Shown: positions 51,789 to 62,440, counted from the stretch's first letter. The stretch is DNA of 64,000 bases from Pelagibius sp050330205 (GCA_050330205.1 JBHJOA010000042.1:1-64000); one strand, 5' to 3'. The notes: generated by a model not told the origin, from the letters alone. Translations and numbers: made by a program.

Positions 51789-54205
51789 CTATCCCGCGAG
51801 GCCCAGCTTCTCGCAGACCTTCCAGGTTCGCCAGTGGTCGTGCGGCATCTGGATATGGGTGATGTCGAGGTGGCCGAAGGCATCGTTGACGGCGTTGGAG
51901 AAGGCCGGCACGCCGCCGACGTTGGGGCTCTCGCCGACACCCTTGGCGCCGATCGGGTGATGCGGCGAGGGCGTGACGGTGAAGTCGGTCTCCCAGACCG
52001 GCGTCTCGACCGCCGTCGGCACGAAATAGTCCATGAAGCTGGCGCCCATGACGTTGCCGCCTTCGTCGTAGCGGATCTCCTGGCCCATGGCGATGCCGAA
52101 GGCCTCGGTGAGCCCGCCGTGCACCTGCCCTTCGATGACCATGGGGTTGATGCGCGTGCCGCAGTCGTCGAGCGCGTAGAAGCGGCGCACCTTGGTGACG
52201 CCGGTGTCCGCGTCGATGTCGACCACGCAGATATAGGCGCCGAAGGGATAGGTCATGTTGGGCGGATCGTAGTAGTCGACCGCCTCGAGGCCCGGCTCCA
52301 TGCCCTCCGGCAGGTTGTTGTAGGCCGCCCAGGCGATCTCCGTCATGCTCTTCTGCTTCTCCGGCAGGCCCTTCACCTTGAAGCGGTCGACCTCGAACTC
52401 CAGGTCGTCCTCGCCGACCTCCAGCAGGTGGGCGGCGATCTTTTTCGCCTTGTCGCGGATCTTGCGGCCGACCCGGGCGGCGGCGGCCCCGGCCACCGGC
52501 GTCGAGCGCGAGCCGTAGGTGCCGAGGCCATAGGGCGCGGTATCGGTGTTGCCCTCCTCGATCATGATGTTGTCGGCGGGAATACCGATCTCGGTGGCCA
52601 GGATCTGGGCGTAGGTCGTCTCGTGGGCCTGGCCCTGGCTCTTGGTGCCGAGCCGGGCGATGGCCGCGCCGGTCGGGTGGATGCGGATCTCGCAGGAGTC
52701 GAACATGCCGACACCGAGGATGTCGCAGTTGCGCGTCGGCCCGGCGCCGACGATCTCGGTGAAAAAGGCGACGCCGATGCCCATCAGCTCGCGGGTCTCG
52801 CCGCGGTCGAAGGCGGCCCGCTTTTCCTTCTGCTCGGCGCGCAGGGCGGCATAGCTGGTCGCCTCCATGGCCTTCGTCATGGCCGTGGGGTAGTCGCCGC
52901 TGTCGTACTCCCAGCCGAGCGCCGACTGGTAGGGGAACTGGTGCGGCTGGATGAAGTTCTTCATCCGCAGCTCGACAGGATCCATGCCGAGCTTCTTGGC
53001 CAGGATGTCCATGGCCCGCTCGATCATGTAGGCCGCCTCCGTCACCCGGAAGGAGCAGCGGTAGGCGACGCCGCCGGGCGCCTTGTTGGTATAGACGCCG
53101 TCGACCGCCACGTAGGCCGTCGGCACGTCGTAGGAGCCGGTGCAGATGTTGAAGAAGCCGGCGGGCCATTTCGAGGGATCGGCACAGGCATCGAAGGCGC
53201 CGTGGTCGGCCAGCACGTGGGCACGCACCGCGGTGAGACGGCCGTCCCGGGTGGCCGCCAGTTCCGCCGTCATGTGGTAGTCTCGGGCGAAGGCCGTGGC
53301 CGAGAGGTTCTCCATGCGGTCCTCGACCCACTTCACCGGCACGCCGAGCACGATGGAGGCGACGATCGAGCAGACGTAGCCGGGATAGACGCCGACCTTG
53401 TTGCCGAAGCCGCCGCCGATGTCCGGCGCGATGACGTGGATCTTGTGCTCGGGAATGGTGGACAGCAACGAAGCCACGGTGCGCACCACGTGCGGCGCCT
53501 GGAAGGTGCCGTAGACCGTCAGCTCGCCCTTGATCTTGTCCATGGAAGCGACGCAGGCGCAGGTTTCCATCGGCGCCGGGTGGACGCGCGGATAGGTGAT
53601 CAGTTCCTTGATGGTGACCTCGGCCTCCGCGAAGGCCCGGTCGGTCGCCTCCTTGTCGCCGACGTCCCAGGTGAAGATGTGGTTGTGGTGCCGGCGGGCA
53701 CCGTGCGCGCCCTCGGTCTTGCCGGCGAGGTCCTCGCGCAGCACCGGCGCGTCGGCGTCCATCGACTTGAAGGCATCGACCAGCACCGGCAGTTCTTCGT
53801 AGTCCACCTCGACCAGTTCCACCGCATCGGCGGCGATGTAGCGGTCCTCGGCGATGACGAAGGCGACCTCCTGGTTCTGGAACAGCACCTTGTCCTCGGC
53901 CAGCACCGCCTGCACGTCGCCGGCCAGGGTCGGCATGTAGTGCAGATTGAGCGGCTTCAGGTCGGCGGCGGTCAGTACCGCCTTCACGCCCGGCAGCGCC
54001 AGGGCCGCCGAGGCGTCGATCGACTTGATGCGGGCGTGGCCATAGGGCGAGCGCACGAAGTCGCCGAACAGCATGCCCGGCAGCTTCAGGTCGTCGACGT
54101 AGTTGCCCTTGCCCTGGATGAAGCGGGCGTCCTCGGTGCGCTTCCGGGAGCAGCCGATGCCCTTGAGATTGGCTTCGCGTTCCTGGACCGTTGCGGCGGC
54201 GTCGC

Positions 54206-54209
<4 letters not shown>
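51789..54209 (-). CDS. coxL: CoxL: form I aerobic CO dehydrogenase large (molybdenum) subunit
   Basis: The 806-residue xanthine-oxidase-family subunit has the form I active-site loop AYRCSFR with Cys385, the copper ligand (Cys388 in Oligotropha), and the catalytic Glu760 in GVGESPN (Glu763 there). Form II proteins have AYRGAGR instead. Other molybdopterin segments include APDIGGGFGNK and the Gln-rich GTKSQGQAHE. It oxidises CO to CO2 at a Mo-S-Cu centre. Start ATG 54209 overlaps coxS as ATGA. Confidence 0.95.
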
Positions 54210-54703
<494 letters not shown>

Positions 54704-54723
54704 CTTCGCTTCTCCCTTCCCGC

Positions 54724-55590
54724 TCAGCCGGCGGCGCGTTCGTGGGCGCGCTGAATGGCTCGGCGCAGCATGACGCCGGCCATCCTGGTGCGATAGTCGG
54801 CGGGTCCGCGCCCGTCGGAGGCCGGCGCGGTGATTCCCTCGGCCAGCCCGACCGCCTTGTCGACGGCCGCCTTGTCGAGGCTGCTGCCGACCAGGGCCGC
54901 CGCCGCGGCTTCGGCATGGAGCGGCGTCTCGCCGACATTGGTGAGGGCGATGGATGCCGTCTTGCAGCTGCCGCCCGAAAGGGTCAGCACCACCGCCGCG
55001 GCCGCGGTTGCGTAGTCGCCGATCTTGCGCTTCAGCTTCTCGTAGGCGTAGCCATGACCGGCCGGCGGAACAGGCACCTTTATGGCGGTCAGGATCTCGT
55101 TTTCGGCCAGCTTGGTGAAAAAGGCACCCTCGTAGAATGCCCGCGCCTTCACCGCGCGGGCGCCGGCGGGGCCGCTCAGCAGGTAGGAGGCGTCGAGGCA
55201 CTGCATGACCGCCGGCATGTCGTTGGCCGGGTCGCCGTTGGCGACATTGCCGCCCAGGGTGCCGAGGTAGCGCACCTGCGGGTCGGCGATCACCGCGGCG
55301 GCCTCCTGCAGCAGCGGGCAGTGGCCGGCGACGAGGTCGGAGGCCAGCAGTTCCGCCTGGGTGGTCATGGCACCGATGACCAGGGCGCCGCCGTCCTCGC
55401 GGATGCCCTTCAGGGCGTCGATGCGGCGCAGGTCCACCAAGTGCTCGATCGGCGCCAGGCGCAGCTTCATCATGGGGATCAGGCTGTGGCCGCCGGCCAG
55501 CGGCCGTGCCTCGTCACCGAAACCGGCGAGCAGGCCGACAGCCTCTTCCACCGTGGTCGGTGCGTGATAGTCGAATGGTCCCGGAATCAC
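54724..55590 (-). CDS. coxM: CoxM: FAD subunit of CO dehydrogenase
   Basis: The 288-residue FAD-binding subunit has AGGHSLIP near residue 32 and TLGGNVANGDP near residue 111, the two FAD-pyrophosphate motifs of the family. The start is GTG 55590, nine bases after GGGAGG. It is first in the operon order coxM-S-L-D-E-F-G. Electrons pass from here to the quinone pool. Confidence 0.94.
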   Translation of the reverse strand: MIPGPFDYHAPTTVEEAVGLLAGFGDEARPLAGGHSLIPMMKLRLAPIEHLVDLRRIDALKGIREDGGALVIGAMTTQAELLASDLVAGHCPLLQEAAAVIADPQVRYLGTLGGNVANGDPANDMPAVMQCLDASYLLSGPAGARAVKARAFYEGAFFTKLAENEILTAIKVPVPPAGHGYAYEKLKRKIGDYATAAAAVVLTLSGGSCKTASIALTNVGETPLHAEAAAAALVGSSLDKAAVDKAVGLAEGITAPASDGRGPADYRTRMAGVMLRRAIQRAHERAAG

Positions 55591-56024
55591 GGGTCGCTTC
55601 CTCCCTTTCCCTCGGCCTTTCCCTCGGCCTTTCTCTCGGCCTCTTGATCGGCTTTTTGCTGGGCGACCGGTATCGGCCGCCTGCCTGCTTCATTGGGCAT
55701 GATCGGGCCACAGCGGGGGAAATGCGGTCAACGCCGGGTGCACGAAACCGCGCCGGCCCGCACGAATGGCGTCTCGGGCTGCACGAACGGCGATTCCAGC
55801 GCGAATCCTGGGAATTCTGACCTGAAAAGGAGGCCGGCGGCGGAGGTCCCCTGTCCCAGGTCCGTCCTCTTCGCCGTGGTTCCGCCGGTTCGCCACCACA
55901 GACAGATCGACGACGAACACCGGCGGCCGCGTATTGTTGACTTGCCGCCCTGGGCCGGCCCGTGGTGGTCTTGTCCGGATGGCGAAGGTCAGGGTGATCC
56001 GACAATCAAGCAAGGGAGGAAAAC
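55591..56024. other. 434-bp promoter region upstream of coxM and the GFA-family gene
   Basis: No credible gene is present. Adjacent to coxM lie three tandem 12-bp units CCTTTCCCTCGG (55604-55639, the third with one change) and a weaker fourth. The rest is unstructured to my eye. It must contain the cox promoter and probably LytTR sites for the regulator at 56503, but I could not place them confidently. Confidence 0.55.
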
Positions 56025-56462
56025 ATGTCCCACAAGCATTCCGGAGGCTGCGACCATGTCCACACCCACTCGGACAGGGAACCCATCGACAACCACACCT
56101 GCCACTGCTCGGTGTGCAAGCGCGTGACCGGCCAGGACACCACCCATGTCGTGTTCTTCAGGCATTCGGACATCGCCGTCGATCACCCCGAAGGCTTGAA
56201 GCGTCAGCCCTTCAACGACCAGAACCCCAACGGGCCCCTGGAACTCTGCACCTGCGCAACCTGCGGCAAGCCGATCATGCTGGACGACAAGCAGCACCGC
56301 ATCAGGGCGATCGTGCCGAACCTGATGGGCTACGATGCTTCGAGCCTGCCGGCGACCTACCACGCCTTCTACGATCCGGCCAGCGGTGCGCCGAAACCGA
56401 GCGACGGCCGCCCCGTCCACGAAGGCTTGCGTCCGGATTTCGTCTGGCCGGAAGCGAACTGA
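56025..56462 (+). CDS. GFA/CENP-V-fold zinc protein
   Basis: The 145-residue protein has the paired zinc motifs of the glutathione-dependent formaldehyde-activating (GFA) fold: CHCSVCKRVTG near residue 26 and CTCATCGKPI near residue 75. The His/Asp-rich N-terminus (HKHSGGCDHVHTHSD) is an unusual metal-binding-like extension. It lies between coxM and the MHYT regulator on the opposite strand. Enzymatic role unknown; formaldehyde activity is disputed for the family. Confidence 0.78.
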   Translation: MSHKHSGGCDHVHTHSDREPIDNHTCHCSVCKRVTGQDTTHVVFFRHSDIAVDHPEGLKRQPFNDQNPNGPLELCTCATCGKPIMLDDKQHRIRAIVPNLMGYDASSLPATYHAFYDPASGAPKPSDGRPVHEGLRPDFVWPEAN

Positions 56463-56502
56463 AGCGCTTCGCCGCCGTCCAAGCGCCGCAACCGGCCCTC
56501 GG

Positions 56503-57648
56503 CTAGATTCCGAGCGCCGCGCGCAGCTTGGGCAGGCGGCTGCGGCTGACCGGCACGGCATGTCGCTTGGGACTCTTCAGTTCCAGGAGGCCCTGGTCGC
56601 GCACCCGCTTCAGGGCCGATGCATGGGCCACGTTGACGATGTGGCTGCGGTGCACGCGCAGGAAGGTGGCCGGGTCGAGCCGCGCCTCGATCTCCGAGAT
56701 CGAGAGATTGCAGAAGTGGGTCTCGGCGCCGTCGAAGACGTAGGTGTAGTGCGCGTCGGCGTGGACCGCATAGATCTCCTCCGGGGCCAGCAGGCGGGTC
56801 GCGCCGTTGCGGTTCACCGGGATGCGCGGGGCCGTGGCCGGCGCTGACGCTCCCTCAGAGGGTGAAGAACGATATTCAGACAACTGTTCTGAATTGACTT
56901 TTTCCGATTCCGCACCGCTGCGTTCGTCGAGGCGGTCGGGCAGCAGCACCAGCAGGAACAGCCCGCAGATGACGAAGGCGGTGACCGCCACCACGATGGC
57001 CAGCAGATCGAGGCTGAGGACCGGCGCGGAGATCGCCACCAGGTCCTCGACCGGCAGGAAGGTCGCCGCCGCCATGCCGGTGTAGTGCATGCCGGAGATG
57101 GCGAGACCCATGCAGGCGGCCCCCGCCATGACGTGGGGCCGGTGCGTCGGCGAGAAGGCCAGCCAGAGCGCGAGGCCCGAGGCGGCCACGGCGACGGCGA
57201 AGCTGGCCGCCACCAGCGGCGGCGAATAGCTGACGATGCAGTTGGCGCGCAGGGCCGACATGCCGACGTAGTGCATGATGGCGATGCCGGAGCCCATCAG
57301 CAGCCCGGCCGCCGCCAGGCGCCGCGGCGTCAGCCGCCCGAAGGAGGCGACGAAGACACCGAGACCGACCACCAGGATGCAGACCAGGGCCGAGACCAGC
57401 GTCCAGAGCAGGTCGTAGGTGACGGCGATCGGCAGTTTGACCGCCAGCATGCCGATGAAGTGCATGGCCCAGATGCCGACGCCCAGCGCCAGAGCCGAAG
57501 CCGCCAGCAGCGCCTTGCGCCGCCCGGCATCGCTGGGGCCACGCCCGAGGCCGGCCAGCCGCCGTGCCAGTGTCAGGCTGACGTAGCCGCCCTGAACGGC
57601 AATCACTACCGAGAGCGCAATGATCGCGGGATCGTAGGTGACGGGCAC
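56503..57648 (-). CDS. coxC: MHYT membrane sensor with LytTR DNA-binding domain (CoxC/CoxH-like)
   Basis: The 381-residue protein has seven membrane helices with the three MHYT-type motifs MHFIGM, MHYVGM and MHYTGM, proposed metal/gas-sensing sites. A linker follows, then a LytTR DNA-binding domain (about 285-381, VHADAHYTYVFDG, FLRVHRSHIVNVAHASAL). Oligotropha CoxC and CoxH have this MHYT plus LytTR build (established), so it is the likely CO-responsive activator of cox. It is separated from coxM by the GFA gene. Confidence 0.85.
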   Translation of the reverse strand: MPVTYDPAIIALSVVIAVQGGYVSLTLARRLAGLGRGPSDAGRRKALLAASALALGVGIWAMHFIGMLAVKLPIAVTYDLLWTLVSALVCILVVGLGVFVASFGRLTPRRLAAAGLLMGSGIAIMHYVGMSALRANCIVSYSPPLVAASFAVAVAASGLALWLAFSPTHRPHVMAGAACMGLAISGMHYTGMAAATFLPVEDLVAISAPVLSLDLLAIVVAVTAFVICGLFLLVLLPDRLDERSGAESEKVNSEQLSEYRSSPSEGASAPATAPRIPVNRNGATRLLAPEEIYAVHADAHYTYVFDGAETHFCNLSISEIEARLDPATFLRVHRSHIVNVAHASALKRVRDQGLLELKSPKRHAVPVSRSRLPKLRAALGI

Positions 57649-57826
57649 CGTTCCCTCGCCTTTCCTCCCCTGACCCGGCCCCCAATTGCCGGGATCGCCC
57701 GCGAAGGATTGCGGCCGCGGCCCTCGCGGGCCCGCCGGTTCCTCCGGTCCGTTGCCGCCATTCTAGCGCACATCCGGGGCAGAGGGCCATGCCGTCGCGC
57801 CCAAGGCGCGGCCGGCGGCCCACACT

Positions 57827-58423
57827 CTACCGGACCGTCACCTCCACGCGGCGATTGCGCGGTTCGTCGACGCCGTCTCCGGTGGGCACCAGCGGGTTGC
57901 TTTCGCCGTGGGAGTCGACCTCGATCAGCCCAGGATCCAAGCCGGCGCGGATCAGCTCGGCGCGGATCGCCTCGGCGCGCTCGAGGGCGAGGCGCGCGTT
58001 GCTCTCGGCCGTCCCCACGGTATCGGTATGGCCGGTCACCGAGACCTCCGGAGCCGGGTACTCGCGGATGCTCGCCAGGATGTCGGGCAACTGCCGGCGC
58101 GAGTCGGAAGTCAGGATGTCGGTGCCGGTGACGAAGTAGAGCAGGAAGGAGCGCGGGCGCAGCGGATTGACGCCGAGCGCCGCCCTCCAGGTCCGCTCGA
58201 TCTCCTCGGGAGCGACCTCCTCCGGCGACTCCGGCGCCGCGCCGGGACCGGCCACCCGGGTGCCCTCGCCCGGCCGTTCGACGACCTGGCTGCCGGCCTC
58301 GTTGATCACTGTGATGGCACCCCCGGAGCCTTCCTCCTCCTCCTCCAGCAGCACGAAGCGGTTATTGCCGGCGCAGGCGGCGAGCGAAAACAGCAGCGCG
58401 ACGATCAGAAAACTACGCAGCAT
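57827..58423 (-). CDS. OmpA-domain lipoprotein
   Basis: The 198-residue protein has the lipobox SLAAC (Cys17), an acidic stretch and a C-terminal OmpA-like peptidoglycan-binding domain with VTGHTDTVGTAESNARLALE and SHGESNP. It would anchor the outer membrane to peptidoglycan. It is the last gene of the kinase-FecR-OmpA operon, starting four bases after the FecR gene. Confidence 0.85.
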   Translation of the reverse strand: MLRSFLIVALLFSLAACAGNNRFVLLEEEEEGSGGAITVINEAGSQVVERPGEGTRVAGPGAAPESPEEVAPEEIERTWRAALGVNPLRPRSFLLYFVTGTDILTSDSRRQLPDILASIREYPAPEVSVTGHTDTVGTAESNARLALERAEAIRAELIRAGLDPGLIEVDSHGESNPLVPTGDGVDEPRNRRVEVTVR

Positions 58424-58426
58424 CGC

Positions 58427-58933
58427 CTAGTCCCCCGCCACTTCGGCCAGGAAGCGGGTGCCGCGCACCGCCACCGTGGCCACCGGCGTGCGCACCTTCA
58501 CCGCGTCCGGCGACAGCTTGGCAATGACGCCGGAGACGTAATGCAGCGTGCCGCGGAAGAAATCGACGACAAAGGCGAGACGCCCTTCGGTGGGCACGAA
58601 CTCGAACTCGGTGAACTGCACCCGGGAATTGGGCCCGATCGACAGCCGCGTGCCGTCCTTGAAGGTGAACCCCACCGAGCCGGCTTCGGTCTCGACGATG
58701 TCCGCGACGAAGATCGGCGCACCGACGTCCAGTTCGCTGCGCTCGTCGGCGCGCAGCACCAGCGCCCGGCCGTCCACCACCTTCACCAGGGCCACCTGTT
58801 CGGCCTGAGCCCGGGCGCTATCCGGCGCACCGACGGCCGTCAGCAACCCCGCCAGGAAGACCGCCATTGCCAGGGGTCTCGCCACGCGGCCCGCGCGGCC
58901 GTGCCGCCTCCCCCATTCCCCGCCATTTCCCAT
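58427..58933 (-). CDS. Exported FecR-domain protein
   Basis: The 168-residue product from ATG 58933 has a signal peptide (to about residue 42, SARAQ) and a single FecR domain (VDGRALVLRADERSELDVG, then FKDGTRLSIGPNSRV, VRTPVATVAVRGTRF). Unlike sigma-regulator FecR it has no cytoplasmic part or membrane helix, so it is a wholly periplasmic FecR-like protein. It begins five bases after the sensor kinase stop, suggesting a ligand or partner of the CHASE2 domain. Confidence 0.82.
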   Translation of the reverse strand: MGNGGEWGRRHGRAGRVARPLAMAVFLAGLLTAVGAPDSARAQAEQVALVKVVDGRALVLRADERSELDVGAPIFVADIVETEAGSVGFTFKDGTRLSIGPNSRVQFTEFEFVPTEGRLAFVVDFFRGTLHYVSGVIAKLSPDAVKVRTPVATVAVRGTRFLAEVAGD

Positions 58934-58937
58934 GATC

Positions 58938-61031
58938 CTATGCCCTCTCCTGCTGCCGTGCCGTCGAACCGCAGATCCGTTCGGCCGGGAACACCAGTGT
59001 CGCCGTGGTGCCATGGTTGCTGATGCTGGACAGGTCCAGCTTGCCGCCGTGCATTTCGATCATCGCCTTGGTCAGAGGTAATCCTAACCCGATTCCCTCA
59101 AAATTCGAGGCCAGGGCGTGATCGACACGGCGAAAGGGTTCGAAAGCCTCGAAGATCTCCTTCTCCGACATGCCTATGCCGGTGTCCGACACCGACAGGC
59201 GGAAGCTGCCGTTGTCGGCGATCTGGCCGGTGACGCGGACGCGCCCGCTGTCCGGCGTGTACTTGATGGCATTGGACAGCAAGTTCATCACCATCTGGGT
59301 GACCATGCGGCGGTCGGCGCGCAGTTGCGGCAGCGGCGACTGCCGCTCGAGCAGGATTTCGGTGCTGCGCTGGCGATAGGCGGCACCGACCGTGCGGATG
59401 CAGTCCTCGACCAGCGGCTGCAGCGGAAACTCGCTTTCCGTCAGCTGGCTCTTACCCGCCTCGACCTTCGACATCTCCAGGACGTCGTTCACCAGCAGCA
59501 GCAGGTGGTTGCCCATGTGGTAGATGTCCTCGACGTAGTCGCGGTATTTCGGTGGGTGGATCGGCCCCAGGATCTCGCGCTTCATCATCTCCGAGAAGCC
59601 GAGGATGGCGTTCAGCGGGGTGCGCAGTTCGTGGCTCATGTTGGCGAGGAAGCTGGTCTTGGAGCGGTTGGCCGCCTCGGCCAGCACCAGGGCCATCTCG
59701 CGCTCCTCTTCGCTGCGCCGGCGCAGGCGCTGCGCCTCGACGAGGCCGAGTCCGGCGCTGACCAGAAAGGTGAGCGCAAAGACCAGTGCCGGAAAGCTGG
59801 GGTCGAACAGCAGGCCGTGGCGGTCGAAGGCGTAGAGGGAGCCCGCGAACAGCAGCAGCGGCACCACCAGCAGTACCGCCAGGCTCGCCTGGCCCGGAAG
59901 CCGCCGCCGCAATGCCAGGAAGCCGAGCAGCAGCACCACGGCCAGCAGCAGCTCCCAGAACACCGCCGAAGACGGCCGCAGCAGGTAGTCGCCCGACAGC
60001 AGGTTCTCGATGAAGAGCGCCTGCATGTCGAGCGCCGGCAGCGCGGTGCCGGCCGGGGAGACGAAGCTCCGCGCGAGGCCGCTGCCGGTGGTGCCCAGCA
60101 GGACGATACGGTCCTCCACCAGCGCCGGTGACGCCCCGTTGCGCAGAAGATCGGCGGCCGTGAGGCGGGAGAAGCGCTCGGCCGCCACCTCGCGCAGCCA
60201 GACCTCGCCGGACAGCGAGGTCTCGATCTTGAGGGCGCCGAGGCTGACGCCGGCAACGCCCTGGCCGTCGATCTCCACCGATATCGACGGCAGGCGGCGG
60301 GCGACGCGCACCACCTCCACCGCGAAGGACGGCATCACCGCGTCGCCGACCAGCATGACGACGGGCATGCGCCGCACCACCGCGTCGCCGGCAAAGTCCA
60401 GGCTGACCACGCCGAGGCCGCTGGCGGCCTCCTCCAGGATCGGCAGGTTGCGCAGCATCCCGGGATAGCGGTGGATCTCTGCCGCGCCCTGCTGGCCAAG
60501 GCGAAGCTCGATCGGCACCGGCATCGCGGCGGCGGCATCCTGTGTCGCCTGCTCTTCCGTGGTGACCGCGGCGCCGAGCACCGTCGGCGCCTGGCGCAGG
60601 CTGAAGGCGAGCAGGGCATCGTTGGCGGGCAGCGCCGCCAGCGCTTCGCGCAGCGGAGCATCGATGGGAAAGCGCTGCAGCACGCTCTCCGGCGACAGGC
60701 GGTCGGCCTCCGGGAAGAGAATGTTGACGCCGAGGGCGCTCGGGCGATGCCGGGCGAGCTCCCTCACCAGGTCTGCCAGCAGGTCGCGCGGCCAGGGCCA
60801 CTGCCCCAGTTCGGCCAGGCTGGCCTCGTCGATATCGACAATGGTGATTGCCGCCGGCGCCGATCCGCCGGCCGGCAGGACGGTCTGAGCGAAGTCGAAG
60901 GAGGCGTTGCGAAAAGTCGGCAACGGCTCGGGATCGATGAGTCGCAACGCGACCACCGCAGCGAGGGCAAGCCAGACCAGACCCTTGCGAACCCAACCGG
61001 CCGCTGCCGCCGAAAGCCCGAACGGCCCCAT
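58938..61031 (-). CDS. CHASE2-domain sensor histidine kinase
   Basis: The 697-residue protein has an N-terminal helix, an extracytoplasmic CHASE2 domain (about 20-350), three closely spaced membrane helices (about 358-431), a HisKA domain with His468 (MSHELRTPLN) and a HATPase domain with N, G1 and G2 boxes (NLLSNAIKYT, DTGIG, GIGLGL). No response regulator is encoded beside it. Co-transcribed FecR and OmpA proteins point to an envelope signal. ATG 61031 is chosen as the start of the first helix region. Confidence 0.87.
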   Translation of the reverse strand: MGPFGLSAAAAGWVRKGLVWLALAAVVALRLIDPEPLPTFRNASFDFAQTVLPAGGSAPAAITIVDIDEASLAELGQWPWPRDLLADLVRELARHRPSALGVNILFPEADRLSPESVLQRFPIDAPLREALAALPANDALLAFSLRQAPTVLGAAVTTEEQATQDAAAAMPVPIELRLGQQGAAEIHRYPGMLRNLPILEEAASGLGVVSLDFAGDAVVRRMPVVMLVGDAVMPSFAVEVVRVARRLPSISVEIDGQGVAGVSLGALKIETSLSGEVWLREVAAERFSRLTAADLLRNGASPALVEDRIVLLGTTGSGLARSFVSPAGTALPALDMQALFIENLLSGDYLLRPSSAVFWELLLAVVLLLGFLALRRRLPGQASLAVLLVVPLLLFAGSLYAFDRHGLLFDPSFPALVFALTFLVSAGLGLVEAQRLRRRSEEEREMALVLAEAANRSKTSFLANMSHELRTPLNAILGFSEMMKREILGPIHPPKYRDYVEDIYHMGNHLLLLVNDVLEMSKVEAGKSQLTESEFPLQPLVEDCIRTVGAAYRQRSTEILLERQSPLPQLRADRRMVTQMVMNLLSNAIKYTPDSGRVRVTGQIADNGSFRLSVSDTGIGMSEKEIFEAFEPFRRVDHALASNFEGIGLGLPLTKAMIEMHGGKLDLSSISNHGTTATLVFPAERICGSTARQQERA

Positions 61032-61259
61032 GGACAGACGCGCTCCATCAGCTCCCCGAGGCCAGCGTCGGCAATCAGGAACGCGGTCCTGCCATGCCGT
61101 TCTCGGTGCTTTCGCACCGCCAACCTGACCCCAGCCTGGCAGCGCCAACCTCCGCTACTCAGGATAGCACGGAGAGCGTCGGCGATTTCAACAACTTGAT
61201 TAGACAGACGGACAGGCGTCCTGGGTGCCGAATGCGGCGGGACGCCGGTTTCCGCCGGT

Positions 61260-62267
61260 TCAGCCGGCCAGGGCCCGGATTTCCGTCAGCACCGCCGCCG
61301 GGACCCGGATACCGTCGCGGGCGGCCGCCGCGCGGCTCTCAAGGCGCCGGCTGCCCGGGAGGCGGGCCCCCGGCTGGCCCTCCAGGGCGGCCACCAGCAG
61401 CTCCAGCCGGTCGGCGAAGGTGCCGCCGGACAGCGGCCCGGGATCGATGGCGAGGAGGAACTGGCCGACGCCGGGCGGCGGGCCCTCGGCGCTGAGGAAG
61501 GAACTGGCCTCGAAGGCGAGGTTGGCGCCGATCAGGCTGGCCGAGAGAATCTCCACCATGAGGGCCAGGGCGGCGCCCTTGGCATCGCCCATGGGGATCA
61601 TGGTGCCGGCCAGCGCCGCCTCGGGATCGGAGGTCGGCCGTCCGTCGGGGTCGAGCGCCCAGCCCTCGGGAATGCGCTCGCCCGCCTTGGCGGCGGCCAT
61701 GACCCTGCCGCGCGCGACCTTCGACAGCGAGAGGTCGATGACCAGCGGCGGATCGTCCCGGCGCGGCGCGGCGAAGGCGATGGGGTTGGTGCCGAAGATG
61801 CCGCGGCTGCCGCCCCAGGGCGCCATGGCCTGCGGCGAGTTGCCGACCATGAGGGCGACCAGACCCTCCTCCGCCAGGCGCTCCACATGGTAGCCGGCCT
61901 GGCCGAAGTGGTGCGAGTGGTGCACGCCGGCGACGGCGATCACACCGTCGCCCGCCATGCGCCGCAATTCTTTCCGCGCGACGTCGAGCGCCGGAAAGGC
62001 GAAGCCGGCACCGGCATCGATGCGCACGGCGGCAGGCGACAGTTGCTCGACCTTCGGCGATGCCTGCCCGTCCACTTTACCGCTCTTGGCCTGGGCCGCG
62101 TAGGCGGCAACGCGCGACAGCCCGTGCCCGCGCTGGCCGTCGGCCTCGGCGGCGACCAGGGCGGCGGCGACGGACTCCGCGTTGGCGTCCGAGGTGCCGG
62201 CCTGCTTCAGCGCCCGCGTCACCAGGCTGTGCGCCACCTGCAGGCTTAATGTCTCGCTGTCACTCAC
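61260..62267 (-). CDS. comC: (R)-sulfolactate dehydrogenase-like protein, LDH2/MDH2 family
   Basis: The 335-residue protein belongs to the NAD(P)H-dependent malate/L-lactate/ureidoglycolate dehydrogenase family (GHGLSR, GVHHSHHFGQAGYH, FGTNPIAFAAPR). It starts at GTG 62267 behind a weak ribosome site. The comC-slcC-TTT arrangement is the sulfolactate racemisation module described in Chromohalobacter and Roseobacters, where ComC and SlcC of opposite stereospecificity interconvert sulfolactate via sulfopyruvate. Malate or other 2-hydroxyacids remain alternatives. Confidence 0.7.
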   Translation of the reverse strand: MSDSETLSLQVAHSLVTRALKQAGTSDANAESVAAALVAAEADGQRGHGLSRVAAYAAQAKSGKVDGQASPKVEQLSPAAVRIDAGAGFAFPALDVARKELRRMAGDGVIAVAGVHHSHHFGQAGYHVERLAEEGLVALMVGNSPQAMAPWGGSRGIFGTNPIAFAAPRRDDPPLVIDLSLSKVARGRVMAAAKAGERIPEGWALDPDGRPTSDPEAALAGTMIPMGDAKGAALALMVEILSASLIGANLAFEASSFLSAEGPPPGVGQFLLAIDPGPLSGGTFADRLELLVAALEGQPGARLPGSRRLESRAAAARDGIRVPAAVLTEIRALAG

Positions 62268-62354
62268 TGCTCTATCTCTACTCTTATCCCCATGGGTCAC
62301 GCTATTGCGACTGACGAGCCGAAACGCGGCACCGACCACCCATCCACTCAGTCC

Positions 62355-62440
62355 GTCATCCTCGCACTTGTTGCGAGGATCCAGGGCCGCACGCCGGGAT
62401 GCCCGCCGCCCTGGACCCTCGGGACAAGCCCGAGGGGGAC
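62355..62440. repeat. Bipartite palindromic repeat, copy 2 (inside slc operon)
   Basis: GTCAT overlaps hairpin 1 (ATCCTCGCA/TGCGAGGAT, loop CTTGT). An outer pairing CCAGGGC/GCCCTGG surrounds the centre. Hairpin 2 (CCCTCGGG/CCCGAGGG, loop ACAAG) ends in GGACAT. It matches the framework of copy 1 (51660-51754) with different stems. It lies between comC and slcC. Confidence 0.8.
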
